Assembly: GCA_028277515.1 (NCBI GenBank)
Contig: JANQGC010000223.1
Location: 1-40,600, forward strand
DNA from: Anaerolineae bacterium
Lineage (GTDB): Bacteria > Chloroflexota > Anaerolineae > Promineifilales > Promineifilaceae
DNA: 40,600 nucleotides
Direction of reading: 5' to 3'
Shown here: piece by piece, positions 22,328 through 31,943 of the stretch
How the letters are laid out: every line of letters starts with the position of its first letter
Numbering within the stretch: the stretch's first letter is position 1
The notes under the pieces: model-generated
Database searches by the model: none
What the model was told of the DNA's origin: nothing
Seen by the model: the letters and a program-made list of their open reading frames with translations, nothing else
Program-made: the position numbers and the translations under genes

Positions 22328-23431
22328 TCAGACATTAAAGCGGAAATAAATAACATCCCCATCCGTGACCTCATAGTCCCTGCCTTCAATGCGTAAGGCG
22401 CCCGCTGTTCGGGCGGCGGCCGAACTGCCGTGAGCGGCAAAATCCTCGTAGCTGAGCACTTCGGCGCGGATGAAGCCTTGCTCAAAATCGGTATGGATCA
22501 CACCCGCAGCCTGCGGCGCTTTCCAACCGTTGCGGATTGTCCAGGCGCGTACTTCCTTCTCATTCATGGTGAAAAAGCTGATCAGGTTGAGTAATTGAGC
22601 GCTTTTTTGAATGAGTTGGTCTAATCCTCTTTCTGCGATCCCTGCTAAGAGAAGGTATTCCTCCTGCTCATCCTCCGGCAGCTCCACCAGCTCTTCCTCC
22701 AGCCTGCTGCATAGGCGAATGACTTCTGCCCTTTGCTCGGCCGCAACCGCTTCGACTTCTTGAACATACGCATTGTCTTCTGCCAGAGATTCTTCATCAA
22801 CGTTGGCAGCGAATATGATCGGTTTGGCTGATAGAAAACGCATCTCTAGGTTAAATTTCCGAAAAACGTCGTTTCCCTGGTCCAGATAAGTTTGAATGGG
22901 ATTTCCACCCTCCAAATGATCTTTTAAGGCCAGCGCCAGTTCCAGAATAGGGCCGTACACTTTTTTATCACCTTTGATCTGCCTTTCCAGCTTTTCGATT
23001 TTGTTTTCTAACTGCTGCAAATCGGCCAGGATTAATTCTGTGGCCACGATCTCAATGTCCGATCGCGGTTGGGGTTGGGGAGAGATGTGGACCACATTGG
23101 CATCGTCAAAACAGCGCACAACATGAATAAGCGCATCCGCATCTCGAATATTGCCTAAAAACTGGTTGCCTAGCCCTTCGCCCCGGCTGGCTCCTTCAAC
23201 CAAACCGGCAATATCCACAAATTCAATGGTGGCATATATTTTATTGGGGACACCTGCCAACTCATGCAGATGGGCTAATCGCTTATCGGGGATGGGCACG
23301 ATAGCCTTGTTAGGACTGATTGTACAAAAGGGGTAATTGGCTACATCAGCGTTCTGCGCCTCAGTCAGGGCGTTAAAAGTCGTGCTCTTGCCTACGTTGG
23401 GCAGGCCAATGATGCCAATGCTTAATGTCAT
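22328..23431 (-). CDS. ychF: Ribosome-associated Obg-like ATPase YchF
   Basis: This universally conserved P-loop ATPase binds ribosomes and is tied to redox and stress responses. The Walker A motif is GLPNVGKST (8-16), switch II is DIAGLVEGASRGEGLGNQFL, and the specificity loop reads NVDEE in place of NKxD, which explains ATP preference. A coiled-coil arm (about 135-200) and a C-terminal TGS domain (about 280-367) complete the normal 367-residue architecture. It lies downstream of the mrr-like gene with a 13-bp gap, an odd neighbourhood that suggests insertion of the latter. Confidence 0.96.
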   Translation of the reverse strand: MTLSIGIIGLPNVGKSTTFNALTEAQNADVANYPFCTISPNKAIVPIPDKRLAHLHELAGVPNKIYATIEFVDIAGLVEGASRGEGLGNQFLGNIRDADALIHVVRCFDDANVVHISPQPQPRSDIEIVATELILADLQQLENKIEKLERQIKGDKKVYGPILELALALKDHLEGGNPIQTYLDQGNDVFRKFNLEMRFLSAKPIIFAANVDEESLAEDNAYVQEVEAVAAEQRAEVIRLCSRLEEELVELPEDEQEEYLLLAGIAERGLDQLIQKSAQLLNLISFFTMNEKEVRAWTIRNGWKAPQAAGVIHTDFEQGFIRAEVLSYEDFAAHGSSAAARTAGALRIEGRDYEVTDGDVIYFRFNV

Positions 23432-23444
23432 TTTACTAGGTTAA

Positions 23445-24347
23445 TTACGTGAAATAATCTGAATCTAATTGCTTTATGGAATAATTGGCAACCTGGCTTA
23501 CTCCTAAATCATAATCTATCATCAATTGGGCTAACATTTCACCATCAATTAGAACAATTTTGTTGTCAATCCTATCTACATAATCGTGGGCACCTTTACT
23601 AAAAGAAGAAGTGGTTATAAATACACCTTTTCTTGCCCTTTGTCCTTGTAAAGCTCCAGCGAACTTTTGTATTTCTGGCCTACTAACAGTATCTTCCCAA
23701 CGTTTTGCTTGAATGTAAACCCTGTCCAATCCTAACCTATCTTCTTTTATTATCCCATCAATACCGTTGTCGCCTGTTTTACCAATAGCCTGCCCCGCAT
23801 CTTTTCGAGTACCCCCATAGCCCATCTTAACAAGCAAGTCTACAACCATTCTTTCGAAAAACGTTGGAGAACAATTTTTAACTGTTTCAATAATTTCTGT
23901 GGACAATTCATCGCGAAGAGATTGATAGGCCTCTTCAATCGCTTCTTCGGGAGTGATAACAATTGTCTTGTCTTCATCTACCTTCGACTTTGGTTTCCCA
24001 CTTTTTTTCCCTTGGAATTCTACAAATTCAGGGAACTGCTTCAGGAATGAGACGTTTATGGCTGGAGGATTATTTTTGAGTACGTTCAACCCACGGGTAG
24101 TAATTTGAAAATAACCTCTTTTGGTAGATTTGAGAAGCCCTGCTTTCCTCAGATATGTACTTGCCCACCCAACTCGATTATCAAATCTTTGTTGCCGACC
24201 ACTAGGAAGCAGTTCTTGCCTTTCTTCTTCTGTCAAACTGAAATAATCTGATAAATGCTCGATTGTTTCCCTTAACGAATGTTCTTGCCTATCATCCGTA
24301 TATTTCAATAATGGTAGCATTGTTGATTGATAATCTGGGATGGTCAT
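23445..24347 (-). CDS. Mrr-type restriction endonuclease
   Basis: This is a 300-residue protein of the Mrr family, typically a type IV nuclease that cuts modified DNA. Residues 1-95 form the winged-helix Mrr_N-type DNA-binding part. Residues 160-285 are the PD-(D/E)xK-like Mrr_cat domain: FFERMVVDLLVKMGY, then GDNGIDGII with Asp197, and VYIQAKRW with Gln213 and Lys215, the QxK variant. GAGGT upstream fits the start. Its base use is visibly more AT-rich than neighbouring genes and it has no CGGCCG site, although these are frequent around it. It sits between housekeeping genes without a methylase partner. Acquisition by transfer is likely. Confidence 0.92.
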   Translation of the reverse strand: MTIPDYQSTMLPLLKYTDDRQEHSLRETIEHLSDYFSLTEEERQELLPSGRQQRFDNRVGWASTYLRKAGLLKSTKRGYFQITTRGLNVLKNNPPAINVSFLKQFPEFVEFQGKKSGKPKSKVDEDKTIVITPEEAIEEAYQSLRDELSTEIIETVKNCSPTFFERMVVDLLVKMGYGGTRKDAGQAIGKTGDNGIDGIIKEDRLGLDRVYIQAKRWEDTVSRPEIQKFAGALQGQRARKGVFITTSSFSKGAHDYVDRIDNKIVLIDGEMLAQLMIDYDLGVSQVANYSIKQLDSDYFT

Positions 24348-24396
24348 ATTTCTTACCTCACAAATCGAATAAATTACTTACCATTAAATTGGAAAT

Positions 24397-26016
24397 TTAC
24401 ATTCTAAATGTACCAAATTGATCGTTGGGGAAGGGGGCATTAAGCGTGGTGGAAAAGGCCAACGCCAACGCTTCCCTGGTTTGTGCCGGGTCGAGAATGC
24501 CATCATCCCATAAACGGGCGGTGGCAAAGTAGGGACTGCTTTCCCGGTCATATTGATTGAGGATCGGCTCTTTAAATGTCTGTTCAGCACGCTGCAAATC
24601 TTCTGCGCTCGGATTCTCTAAATTCCCCAAGTAGCGTTTTTTGCCAACGGTCCACAAAGTATTGGCCGCCGATTCCCCGCTCATGACACTAATTCGGCTG
24701 TTGGGCCAGGTGAAGAGGAAACGTGGATCATACGCCCGTCCTGACATGCCATAATTGCCCGCCCCGTGGCTGACGCCATGCAGGAGGGTGATGCGTGGCA
24801 CATTCACGTTGCTGACGGCCATGACCATTTTAGCCCCATCTTTGGCAATCCCTTTGTTTTCATACTGTTTGCCAACCATGAACCCGGCGATATTTTGCAT
24901 GAACAGCAAGGGCGTACCTCGCTGCCCACATAGTTGGATGAAGTGGGTCGCTTTTAGCGAGGACTCGCTGAATAAAAGTCCATTATTGGCCACAATGCCC
25001 ACTGGAATACCCATGATATGGGCGAAACCGCACACAATATTGGGACCATAGCGGCTTTTGAACTCGCTGAGCCGGGAGCCATCAACCAGGCGAGCGATGA
25101 CCTCGCGCACGTCGTAGGTCAGCCGGTTATCGGCCGGCAGCACACCATATAGTTCTTTTGGATCGTAAACCGGATCTTCCGGTTCCTGCATGACCACAGA
25201 CATTTGCTTGCGGCGGTTAAGATGGCTAACAACTTCGCGCACCTGGCGCAGGGCTTGCTCCTCATCTTCGGCAAAGTGGTCGGCGACGCCGCTTAGGCGA
25301 GTGTGCACATCAGCGCCACCTAAATCCTCCGCGCTAACCTTCTCGCCGGTTGCTGCTTTGACCAGGGGAGGGCCGGCGAGAAATATGGTGCCATTGCCCT
25401 GAACGATAATCGTCTCGTCGGCCATAGCAGGAATATAAGCTCCGCCGGCCGTACAGGAACCGACGACGGCGGCGATTTGCACGATTCCCTTGCCGGACAT
25501 GCGGGCGATGTTGTAAAAAATACGACCAAAATGATCCCTGTCAGGGAAAACATCGGCCTGTAAATGAAGGAAAGCGCCCCCGGAATCAACCAGATAGATG
25601 GTAGGTAAATGATTTTCCTCGGCAATGGTCTGGGCGCGTATATGTTTCTTGACTGTCTCCGGAAAGTAGGTCCCGCCTTTAACCGTGGGGTCATTGGCGA
25701 TGACCATACATTCTAATCCAGCTACACGGCCGATGCCGGTCACGATTCCGGCCGAGGGCGCTTCGCCATCATACATGTCCCATGCTGCCAACGATGAGAG
25801 TTCCAGGAAGGGGCTGTTGTTATCGAGAATCGCTTCAATGCGTTCCCTGACCAACAGTTTGCCGCGGCTGCGCTGGCGTTCAATGATACGCTGCGGCCGT
25901 TCTGTAGCTGCATTTTGCTGCCGTTTAGCAAGCATTTCAGCCAGGGATTGATTGTGTTCAAAATTCTCCTTGAATTCCGGGCTGCCTGGATTGATATGGC
26001 TGATTATTTCACTCAT
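24397..26016 (-). CDS. Acyl-CoA carboxylase beta subunit (methylcrotonyl-CoA carboxylase type)
   Basis: This is a biotin-dependent carboxyltransferase subunit of about 539 residues. The N-terminal half has [15 protein letters not shown] and [28 protein letters not shown] and [16 protein letters not shown] form the acyl-CoA site. The C-terminal half ([17 protein letters not shown], then [21 protein letters not shown]) has the carboxybiotin site. Motifs resemble methylcrotonyl-CoA carboxylase (leucine degradation) more than propionyl- or geranyl-CoA enzymes, though the acyl group is not certain. No biotin carboxylase or carrier gene is nearby, so its partner is encoded elsewhere. ATG at 26016 is preferred over a TTG at 26034, with GGAG 12 bases upstream. 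Confidence 0.9.
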   Translation of the reverse strand: MSEIISHINPGSPEFKENFEHNQSLAEMLAKRQQNAATERPQRIIERQRSRGKLLVRERIEAILDNNSPFLELSSLAAWDMYDGEAPSAGIVTGIGRVAGLECMVIANDPTVKGGTYFPETVKKHIRAQTIAEENHLPTIYLVDSGGAFLHLQADVFPDRDHFGRIFYNIARMSGKGIVQIAAVVGSCTAGGAYIPAMADETIIVQGNGTIFLAGPPLVKAATGEKVSAEDLGGADVHTRLSGVADHFAEDEEQALRQVREVVSHLNRRKQMSVVMQEPEDPVYDPKELYGVLPADNRLTYDVREVIARLVDGSRLSEFKSRYGPNIVCGFAHIMGIPVGIVANNGLLFSESSLKATHFIQLCGQRGTPLLFMQNIAGFMVGKQYENKGIAKDGAKMVMAVSNVNVPRITLLHGVSHGAGNYGMSGRAYDPRFLFTWPNSRISVMSGESAANTLWTVGKKRYLGNLENPSAEDLQRAEQTFKEPILNQYDRESSPYFATARLWDDGILDPAQTREALALAFSTTLNAPFPNDQFGTFRM

Positions 26017-26104
26017 AGAATTAAGAGTCTCCAAACAAACTTTGACTTTTCTGATAGAATTATGCCTGATTATGTTATTTTGCTCCAGATAATGGAAAAA
26101 TTGA

Positions 26105-26575
26105 ATGGATTCATCTGACCTGGCTCAATTCATAGCCGAGAATAATATACACGCGGAGATCATCCACTTGCCCGTGCAAACGTTAACCGTCGCAGCGGCC
26201 GCTGAGGCGCTGGAAGTGAGACCGGAACAAATCATCAAGTCCGTGCTATTTTTAGCAAACGACCGTCCGATTCTGGTAATTGCCAATGGACAGGCGCGTA
26301 TCCAGCGCAAGCGGTTGGCCGACACCATTGGAATTTCACGTCGCAGAGTGAAGATGGCCGGCGCTGACCAGGTATTACAAATAACAGGATATAAAGTCGG
26401 TGCAGTTCCCCCGTTTGGACATCCGGCGAAGCTGGATACATTGGTTGATCAGGGTGTATTTAATGAGACATCAGTTTATGGTGGTGGGGGTGAGAGCGAC
26501 GCATTGATGGTTCTGACAAGCGAGGAATTACAGCGGGTTGTCCAGGGGCAAGTAGTTGATATCATCGACCGTTAA
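26105..26575 (+). CDS. YbaK/EbsC-family aminoacyl-tRNA deacylase-like protein
   Basis: This is a 156-residue single-domain protein of the YbaK/ProX group, which hydrolyses mischarged tRNAs such as Cys-tRNA-Pro or Ala-tRNA-Pro. Landmarks are [12 protein letters not shown] (42-53, with the conserved Lys), [11 protein letters not shown], and [12 protein letters not shown] (95-106), the family's substrate loop. A GATAAT at 26088-26093 lies 11 bases before the ATG, so the leader may be very short. It starts divergently from the carboxylase gene and is followed after two bases by sppA, so the two are probably cotranscribed. Confidence 0.9.
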   Translation: MDSSDLAQFIAENNIHAEIIHLPVQTLTVAAAAEALEVRPEQIIKSVLFLANDRPILVIANGQARIQRKRLADTIGISRRRVKMAGADQVLQITGYKVGAVPPFGHPAKLDTLVDQGVFNETSVYGGGGESDALMVLTSEELQRVVQGQVVDIIDR

Positions 26576-26577
26576 AT

Positions 26578-28398
26578 ATGAAAGAAGAAGCACAAGAAAA
26601 CAATAAAATAATTGTCCGCATCATCCAGGCTCCTTTTCGAGCGTTGGGCTGGATGCTCTACGGTTTCAGAAAATCCCTTTTGCTCCTGCGAAATGGAATA
26701 CGTAGATTAAGACGGCTGCACATTGATTACATCGTCATCCCGGTGGAGGGCAGTTTGCCGGAACGCGCCGCGCCAAGGCCCGGTTTCTTTCAGCGCCTGC
26801 TGCCCTTCCCTTTGCGCACGGCTGAGATGAGTTTGCAGGAATTAAATGAAATGCTGCTGCGAATCGCCGATGCGCAAAACGTTAATGGAGCGCTCTTCAT
26901 TTTCCGTGGTTTTCAAGCGGGAATCGCGTCTATTCAAAATTTTCGCCGGTCTATTGAAAGGCTGCGCGCAGCCGGAAAAGAGGTGATTGTCTATACCCCT
27001 TATCTCGATCTGCGTCATTATTATGCAGCAGCGGCGGCCGACCGTATTATCGTTCCGCCGGGCATACAATTTGATGTTTTAGGGTTGCATAGTGAAGTTG
27101 TCTTTTTGAAAGACGCCCTGCAGCAAATCGGTGTGCAGGTCGATGTGGTCCAGATTTCACCATATAAGACGGCCATGGATATGTTGCAGCACGCCGCCAT
27201 GACGCCCGAATATCAAGCCCAATTAGATTGGCTGTTAGATGACCAGTTCGACATGATCACGGCCGACCTGGCGCAAAACAGAGGGTTGGGCCAGGAAGAA
27301 ATGAAAGCATTCATTGACCAGGCTCCCTTGTTTGCTGAAGAAGCCAGGCAAAATGGATTGATCGATCATTTGGCTTATGAGGATGAGCTGCCCAACCTAC
27401 TTGCTGGAAATCCTGGTAAAAAGAAAACAGGTGATGATGTGCGGAAGGATGAGCAGAAATCAACAGCGATTCTCAAAACCTGGCCCCAGGCGCGCAAACA
27501 GCTCTTTGAAAAACCCAGAAGGGTCGGCCGTCCCTTTATTGGTGTGGTTAGCTTAAATGGGTTGATCACGATGGGTCCCAGCAGAGGTTCCCCATTTGAC
27601 CTGCCGATCCCCATCGTGGGCAGTTCAACGGCCGGAGAGCAAACCTTGCTCACCCTGCTGCGTCGTGCCGAGCGCTTGCCGGGCATGAAGGCTTTAATAT
27701 TTCATGTTGATTCCGGGGGTGGGTCAGCCCTGGCATCGGAACTGATCGCCCGCCAAATTCAGCGCATCAGCCACAAGATCCCCGTCCTGGTTTATATGGG
27801 CAACTTGGCCGCATCAGGCGGATATTATGTCAGCGCCCGGGCGCAGCATATTATGAGCCAGCAGAGCACAATAACCGGGTCCATTGGTGTTGTGAGTGGA
27901 CGGCCGAGCACGTCGCAACTGCTTGAGAAAATGAAAGTCAACCGGGTGACGTTGAATCGTGGGCGCAATGCCGGACTCTACTTTGAACAGACGCCAATGA
28001 CCGACGAGGAACGGGGTATTTTTTGGGAATCCATTGTGCATACTTATAACCAGTTTAAGCGGGAGGTCGCCGAAGGACGTGGCCTGCCATTTGATTCATT
28101 GGATCCCCTATGTGACGGACGGGTCTGGACGGGTCGCCAGGCCAAAGAGAAAGATCTGGTGGACAGTCATGGTGATTTCATTGACGCGATTGAACAGGCG
28201 GCCGAGTTAGCCGGACTGGAACTCGATGACGATCATCGGCCGGGGGTGATGAATCTTCATCCTGAAAAAAATGGTTATCTCCTCCCTCAACCCTTTGAAG
28301 CCATACAAGATATTGAATATTATCTCTCTCGCCACTGGATGAAAGCCTTGAGTGGCAGACCCATGTTTTTGCTGCCTTTTACGGTTTATCTGGATTAA
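26578..28398 (+). CDS. sppA: Signal peptide peptidase SppA (S49 family, 67K-type)
   Basis: This is a 606-residue serine protease with two tandem S49 domains, as in the E. coli-type SppA, which clears leftover signal peptides in the membrane. The Ser/Lys dyad is visible: Lys197 in SPYKTAMDML (N-terminal domain) and Ser413 in NLAASGGYYV (C-terminal domain). SGGG at 379-382 forms part of the oxyanion region. The N-terminal 50 residues are basic and amphipathic rather than a clear membrane helix, so membrane attachment may be peripheral. It begins two bases after ybaK. A secreted subtilase follows, making a small protein-turnover group. Confidence 0.92.
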   Translation: MKEEAQENNKIIVRIIQAPFRALGWMLYGFRKSLLLLRNGIRRLRRLHIDYIVIPVEGSLPERAAPRPGFFQRLLPFPLRTAEMSLQELNEMLLRIADAQNVNGALFIFRGFQAGIASIQNFRRSIERLRAAGKEVIVYTPYLDLRHYYAAAAADRIIVPPGIQFDVLGLHSEVVFLKDALQQIGVQVDVVQISPYKTAMDMLQHAAMTPEYQAQLDWLLDDQFDMITADLAQNRGLGQEEMKAFIDQAPLFAEEARQNGLIDHLAYEDELPNLLAGNPGKKKTGDDVRKDEQKSTAILKTWPQARKQLFEKPRRVGRPFIGVVSLNGLITMGPSRGSPFDLPIPIVGSSTAGEQTLLTLLRRAERLPGMKALIFHVDSGGGSALASELIARQIQRISHKIPVLVYMGNLAASGGYYVSARAQHIMSQQSTITGSIGVVSGRPSTSQLLEKMKVNRVTLNRGRNAGLYFEQTPMTDEERGIFWESIVHTYNQFKREVAEGRGLPFDSLDPLCDGRVWTGRQAKEKDLVDSHGDFIDAIEQAAELAGLELDDDHRPGVMNLHPEKNGYLLPQPFEAIQDIEYYLSRHWMKALSGRPMFLLPFTVYLD

Positions 28399-28433
28399 GT
28401 AAACATTCGTGCAAAACCACTTAATTTACCCCG

Positions 28434-28470
28434 AAAAGATGCCAACTGATTAAAAGTTGACATCTTTGAT
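28434..28470 (+). other. Hairpin upstream of the subtilase gene
   Basis: AAAGATGCCAACT and AGTTGACATCTTT form a 13-bp stem with one mismatch and a short loop, ending about 18 bases before the subtilase ATG. No run of T follows, so termination is doubtful. It could separate sppA and subtilase messages or influence access to the ribosome binding site. Confidence 0.45.
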
Positions 28471-28487
28471 GTGACTGAGGAACGAAA

Positions 28488-30086
28488 ATGAAGCTAAAAA
28501 AATGGGTTGATCAAAAACTCCTCTTGTTAATTTTAATTCTCTCCTTGCTATTTCTAGTTCTAGGGTTGAGTCCGGCAAAAAAAGCCACCGCGCGTCCTGC
28601 ATGGCAACAAAAAGTTGACCAATGGGTGTTAGAAGAAACCAGCGGGGTAGCACCGGCTGAATTTTTGGTTGTCCTGGAAAAGCAGGCAGACCTGAGCGGC
28701 GCGGAAAGGCTTACCGATAAAATTCAAAAAGGAGAATATGTTTACCAGGAATTGACCAATATCGTCCGCCGCACACAACCGGCATTGATTCAATCCCTAC
28801 GTTTATCCGCGGTTGACTATCGATCATATTGGGTGACAAATATGGTATGGGTGCGCGGCGATGCAGCCGTAGTTGAAAGTCTGGCCAGGCGTTCGGATGT
28901 CGCGAGAATTGTGGCCAATCCACGGGTCCGGTTGGATATTATTGAACCGCTTGCATCCGTACAGGACAGCGACGAGGCCAATGGCATAGAAGATAGCCTT
29001 GTTCTCGTCAAAGCTCCCGATGTATGGGCAGCCGGCGTGACCGGGCAAGGGGTGGTTGTTGGTGGGCAAGATACGGGGGTCGATTGGGATCATCCGGCGT
29101 TGAAAAACCAATATCGGGGTTGGGATGGCCAGACGGCCGACCATGATTTCAATTGGCATGATGCCATTCACGAAGAAAATCCTAATTCTTCTCCGGGAAA
29201 CCGGTGCGGCTACGATTCCCCGGAACCATGTGACGATCATCTCTCCGGGCATGGCACACACACAATGGGCACAATGGTTGGAGATGATGGTGGCGATAAC
29301 CAGATTGGTATGGCCCCCGGTGCCAAATGGATTGGCTGCCGCAATATGGAACAGGGTGAAGGAACACCGGCCAGTTATGCCGAATGTTATGAATGGTTCA
29401 TCGCCCCTTACCCGCTTGGTGGTGATCCGATGCAGGATGGTGATCCGGCCAAAGCCCCACATGTGATTAATAATTCCTGGAGCTGCCCAATAGGGGAAGG
29501 ATGTACTGAGCCTCAAATTTTACAACAAGTGGTGGAAAATGTACGCGCGGCAGGAATTGTCACGGTTCACTCCGCGGGGAATTCGGGCCCTTCATGCTCC
29601 AGCATCCGTACGCCGGCGGCAATTTATGATGCATCATTCACAGTGGGGGCAACTCAATTCGTTAATTTGGCGGATCCAGATGAAGTTATTGCCGTTTTCA
29701 GTAGTCGTGGTCCGGTTATTTCAGGGGAAATTTCCCTCTTAAAACCGGACATCACCGCTCCCGGCGTTGGCATTCAGTCCAGTTATCCAGGCGGCAGTTA
29801 TAGTTCGCTAGATGGTACGAGCATGGCTGCACCCCATGTGGCCGGGTTGGTGGCGCTGCTGATCTCTGCTAATCCTGATTTGGCCGGCGATGTCGACGGC
29901 TTGGAGCAGGCAATAAAGGATACGGCTGTGCCCTTTACCAGCGATCAAGGCTGTGGCGGTGATTCGCCTGCTGCCGTGCCCAATCATGTTTACGGCTGGG
30001 GTAGAATTGATGCATTTGCGGCTTATAAAACAGTTGCGATTTCCCGAATCTTCTCTCCGGTTTGGTTAAGCGGGCAAACCGAGTAA
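28488..30086 (+). CDS. Secreted or membrane-anchored subtilisin-like serine protease (S8)
   Basis: This is a 532-residue subtilase. A basic N terminus and a hydrophobic segment (about 10-28) form a signal peptide or anchor. A propeptide-like region (45-150) precedes the catalytic domain (about 175-520). The triad is Asp195 (DTGVDWDH), His255 (SGHGTHTMG) and Ser445 (GTSMAAPH); Asn365 in SAGNSG forms the oxyanion hole. Cysteine pairs around 240-248, 294-300 and 333-338 suggest disulfides, in line with export. There is no C-terminal sorting domain. GAGGAA before the ATG marks the start. Confidence 0.95.
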   Translation: MKLKKWVDQKLLLLILILSLLFLVLGLSPAKKATARPAWQQKVDQWVLEETSGVAPAEFLVVLEKQADLSGAERLTDKIQKGEYVYQELTNIVRRTQPALIQSLRLSAVDYRSYWVTNMVWVRGDAAVVESLARRSDVARIVANPRVRLDIIEPLASVQDSDEANGIEDSLVLVKAPDVWAAGVTGQGVVVGGQDTGVDWDHPALKNQYRGWDGQTADHDFNWHDAIHEENPNSSPGNRCGYDSPEPCDDHLSGHGTHTMGTMVGDDGGDNQIGMAPGAKWIGCRNMEQGEGTPASYAECYEWFIAPYPLGGDPMQDGDPAKAPHVINNSWSCPIGEGCTEPQILQQVVENVRAAGIVTVHSAGNSGPSCSSIRTPAAIYDASFTVGATQFVNLADPDEVIAVFSSRGPVISGEISLLKPDITAPGVGIQSSYPGGSYSSLDGTSMAAPHVAGLVALLISANPDLAGDVDGLEQAIKDTAVPFTSDQGCGGDSPAAVPNHVYGWGRIDAFAAYKTVAISRIFSPVWLSGQTE

Positions 30087-30124
30087 AATCCGGAAAATAA
30101 GGATTATAGGAGAGAAGGTGCAAG

Positions 30125-31027
30125 ATGAAGCGAGCCGTCAGCGTTAGCTTAGGCTCCTCTAGCCGCGATAAAATCGCAGAATTGGAAATATTTGGCGAGA
30201 AAGTCATGCTTGAGCGCCGGGGAGTCGATGGTGACATTGAGCGAGCGACAAGGCTATTTGGCGAATTGGACGGGAAGGTTGACGCGCTTGGGGTAGGTGG
30301 CATCGATCTTTGGGTGCAAATGGGCAAGCGGCGTTATGCACTGAAAGCAGCCTTGAAAATGGTGAGGGACGTCCAGCACACGCCGGTGGTTGACGGCACC
30401 GGCTTGAAAATGACCTTAGAACGGCAGGCGGCCCAATGCCTTGTCGATGGTTTGGGACCGGACTACAGTAGCGGAAGGGTTTTACATACGGCGGCGGTTG
30501 ACCGGTACGGCTTGACCCTGGGCTTTGCTGACCTGGGTTATGAGATGGTATGCGGTGATTTGATGTTTGCCTTAGGGATTCCCATCCCGGTGCGCACTCT
30601 ACGCGGCTTGCATTTGTTAGGCCGCATCATGCTGCCCATTGTTTCTTATTTACCAATTAGCGTCATTTACCCGACAGGGGCAACGCAAGATAGAATCGAA
30701 CCAAAGTTTACCAAATATTATGATTGGGCGACGGTGATTGCCGGTGATTGCCATTATATTAAACGCCATATGCCGGATGAACTAAAGAAAAAAGTGATTG
30801 TCACCAATACCACCACACAAAAGGACATGGCATTGTTCCGGGAGCGTGGGGCCCGTTATATCATGACCACGACGCCTGTTCTGAACGGCCGTTCCTTCGG
30901 CACCAATATGCTGGAAGCGGCTTTAACAGCAGTGGCCGGAAAGAAACGGCCGCTTACCTTCGAAGAATTGGGGCGGATGATCCGTGAATTGGAATTAAAG
31001 CCCACACTGCATACAATGGAAATTTGA
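30125..31027 (+). CDS. Conserved protein of unknown function, sometimes annotated quinate dehydrogenase
   Basis: This is a 300-residue conserved protein. I recall similar sequences being labelled quinate 5-dehydrogenase in Firmicutes and Chloroflexota, but no AroE-type NADP motif is obvious and the label is not trustworthy. Distinct blocks are VSVSLGSSSRDK (6-17), LGVGGIDLWV (55-64), TPVVDGTGLKMTLERQ (84-99), AAVDRYGLTLGFADLGYEMV (123-142) and GDLMFALGIPIPVR (144-157). The C terminus has VVTNTTT-like and TTTPVLNGRSFGTNMLEAA segments reminiscent of a nucleotide- or phosphate-binding fold. AGAAGG five bases upstream fixes the start. The stop codon lies in repeat C1. A MobA-like transferase and a PAP2 phosphatase follow on the same strand. 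Confidence 0.7.
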   Translation: MKRAVSVSLGSSSRDKIAELEIFGEKVMLERRGVDGDIERATRLFGELDGKVDALGVGGIDLWVQMGKRRYALKAALKMVRDVQHTPVVDGTGLKMTLERQAAQCLVDGLGPDYSSGRVLHTAAVDRYGLTLGFADLGYEMVCGDLMFALGIPIPVRTLRGLHLLGRIMLPIVSYLPISVIYPTGATQDRIEPKFTKYYDWATVIAGDCHYIKRHMPDELKKKVIVTNTTTQKDMALFRERGARYIMTTTPVLNGRSFGTNMLEAALTAVAGKKRPLTFEELGRMIRELELKPTLHTMEI

Positions 31028-31098
31028 TAACGTTTCACTTGATATATAGGGGACATCCATTTAACAAAAGTTGTCAAATTTTAGGTAGCACAGTAGTA
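31020..31098. repeat. Family C dispersed repeat, copy C1
   Basis: This copy starts with AAATTTGATAAC, continues through TTTCACTTGATATA and closes with AAAGTTGTCAAATTTT, followed by the shared tail GGTAGCACAGTAGTA. It aligns with C2 in the same orientation and with the reverse complement of C3. The stop codon of the preceding gene (31025-31027) is part of the left arm. Confidence 0.7.
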
Positions 31099-31135
31099 AA
31101 GGTTTTTTGTTGAGCAATTGCTAGCAGGAGATGGA

Positions 31136-31915
31136 ATGGACTGCATTGTAACGGCCGGTGGCTTGCCCACCGAGGAAGACCCACTGTATGCGTATACCCA
31201 GGGAAAACCCAAGGCGCTCCTGGATTTTGAAGGGAGAACGATGCTTGAGCGGGTGATGGACGCTCTGCAATCGTCTCAATACGTGGAGCGCATTGTGTTG
31301 GTGGGATTAGAAGATCTGATGGGCATGCAGTTCAAACGGCCGATCGATCAGCTCCTTCCCGATCACGGCAGTATGGTAGGTAATGTGCTGGCCGGATTGC
31401 GCTGGCTGAAGCAAGATAAACCTGACATGGAAAATGTTTTGTTTTGCACATCGGACCTTCCAGCTTTGACTTCTGCCAATGTGGATGATTTCATAGAAGG
31501 CTGCGAACCTTTTGATCATGCAATATATTATGTGTTTGTCCCACGTGAAGCGATGGAGATTCGCTTTCCGGGGTCAAAGCGTACCTATATCAAGCTGAAT
31601 GGACTGGAGATTGCCGGGGGGGATATGGCCATTGCTAAAGCGGCGCTGGCCGATCAAAATGAAGAGTTGTGGAATTCATTGACCCAGGCGCGCAAGCATG
31701 CCTGGAAATTGGCGAATATGGTTGGTTTACGATTCTTGCTTAAATATTTATTTCGCCGATTGAGGGTTGGCGACATTGAAGAAACGGCCGAACGGGTTAT
31801 TGGCCAATCTGTAAAAATCGTGCTTGATGCACCCCCGGAAATCGGGATGGATGTTGATAAACCGGCACAGGTGGAACTCCTGCGCGCCGATATTCGCAGC
31901 AGAGAGCGATCATAA
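31136..31915 (+). CDS. MobA-like nucleotidyltransferase
   Basis: This is a 259-residue protein with an NTP_transferase fold that couples NTP to an acceptor, as in MobA, CobY or IspD-like enzymes. The signature DCIVTAGG is at the N terminus, followed by GKPKALLDFEGRTMLERV with the conserved Lys, SDLPALT carrying the metal-binding Asp, and GMDVDKPAQVELL near the C terminus, a common ending of sugar- or cofactor-nucleotidyltransferases. The acceptor is unknown. AGGAG five bases upstream chooses ATG 31136 over an upstream in-frame TTG at 31118. It is followed 28 bases later by a PAP2 phosphatase gene. Confidence 0.85.
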   Translation: MDCIVTAGGLPTEEDPLYAYTQGKPKALLDFEGRTMLERVMDALQSSQYVERIVLVGLEDLMGMQFKRPIDQLLPDHGSMVGNVLAGLRWLKQDKPDMENVLFCTSDLPALTSANVDDFIEGCEPFDHAIYYVFVPREAMEIRFPGSKRTYIKLNGLEIAGGDMAIAKAALADQNEELWNSLTQARKHAWKLANMVGLRFLLKYLFRRLRVGDIEETAERVIGQSVKIVLDAPPEIGMDVDKPAQVELLRADIRSRERS

Positions 31916-31943
31916 CAGAAAAGCGCAAATAAATGGCTTGAGA

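Noticed and set aside
31118..31135. TTG start for the MobA-like gene
   Set aside because: AGGAG lies between this TTG and ATG 31136 at ideal spacing for the latter.
31824..31943. N-terminal extension of the PAP2 gene
   Set aside because: It overlaps the end of the previous gene, adds a non-family sequence, and the ATG at 31944 begins directly before the family domain.
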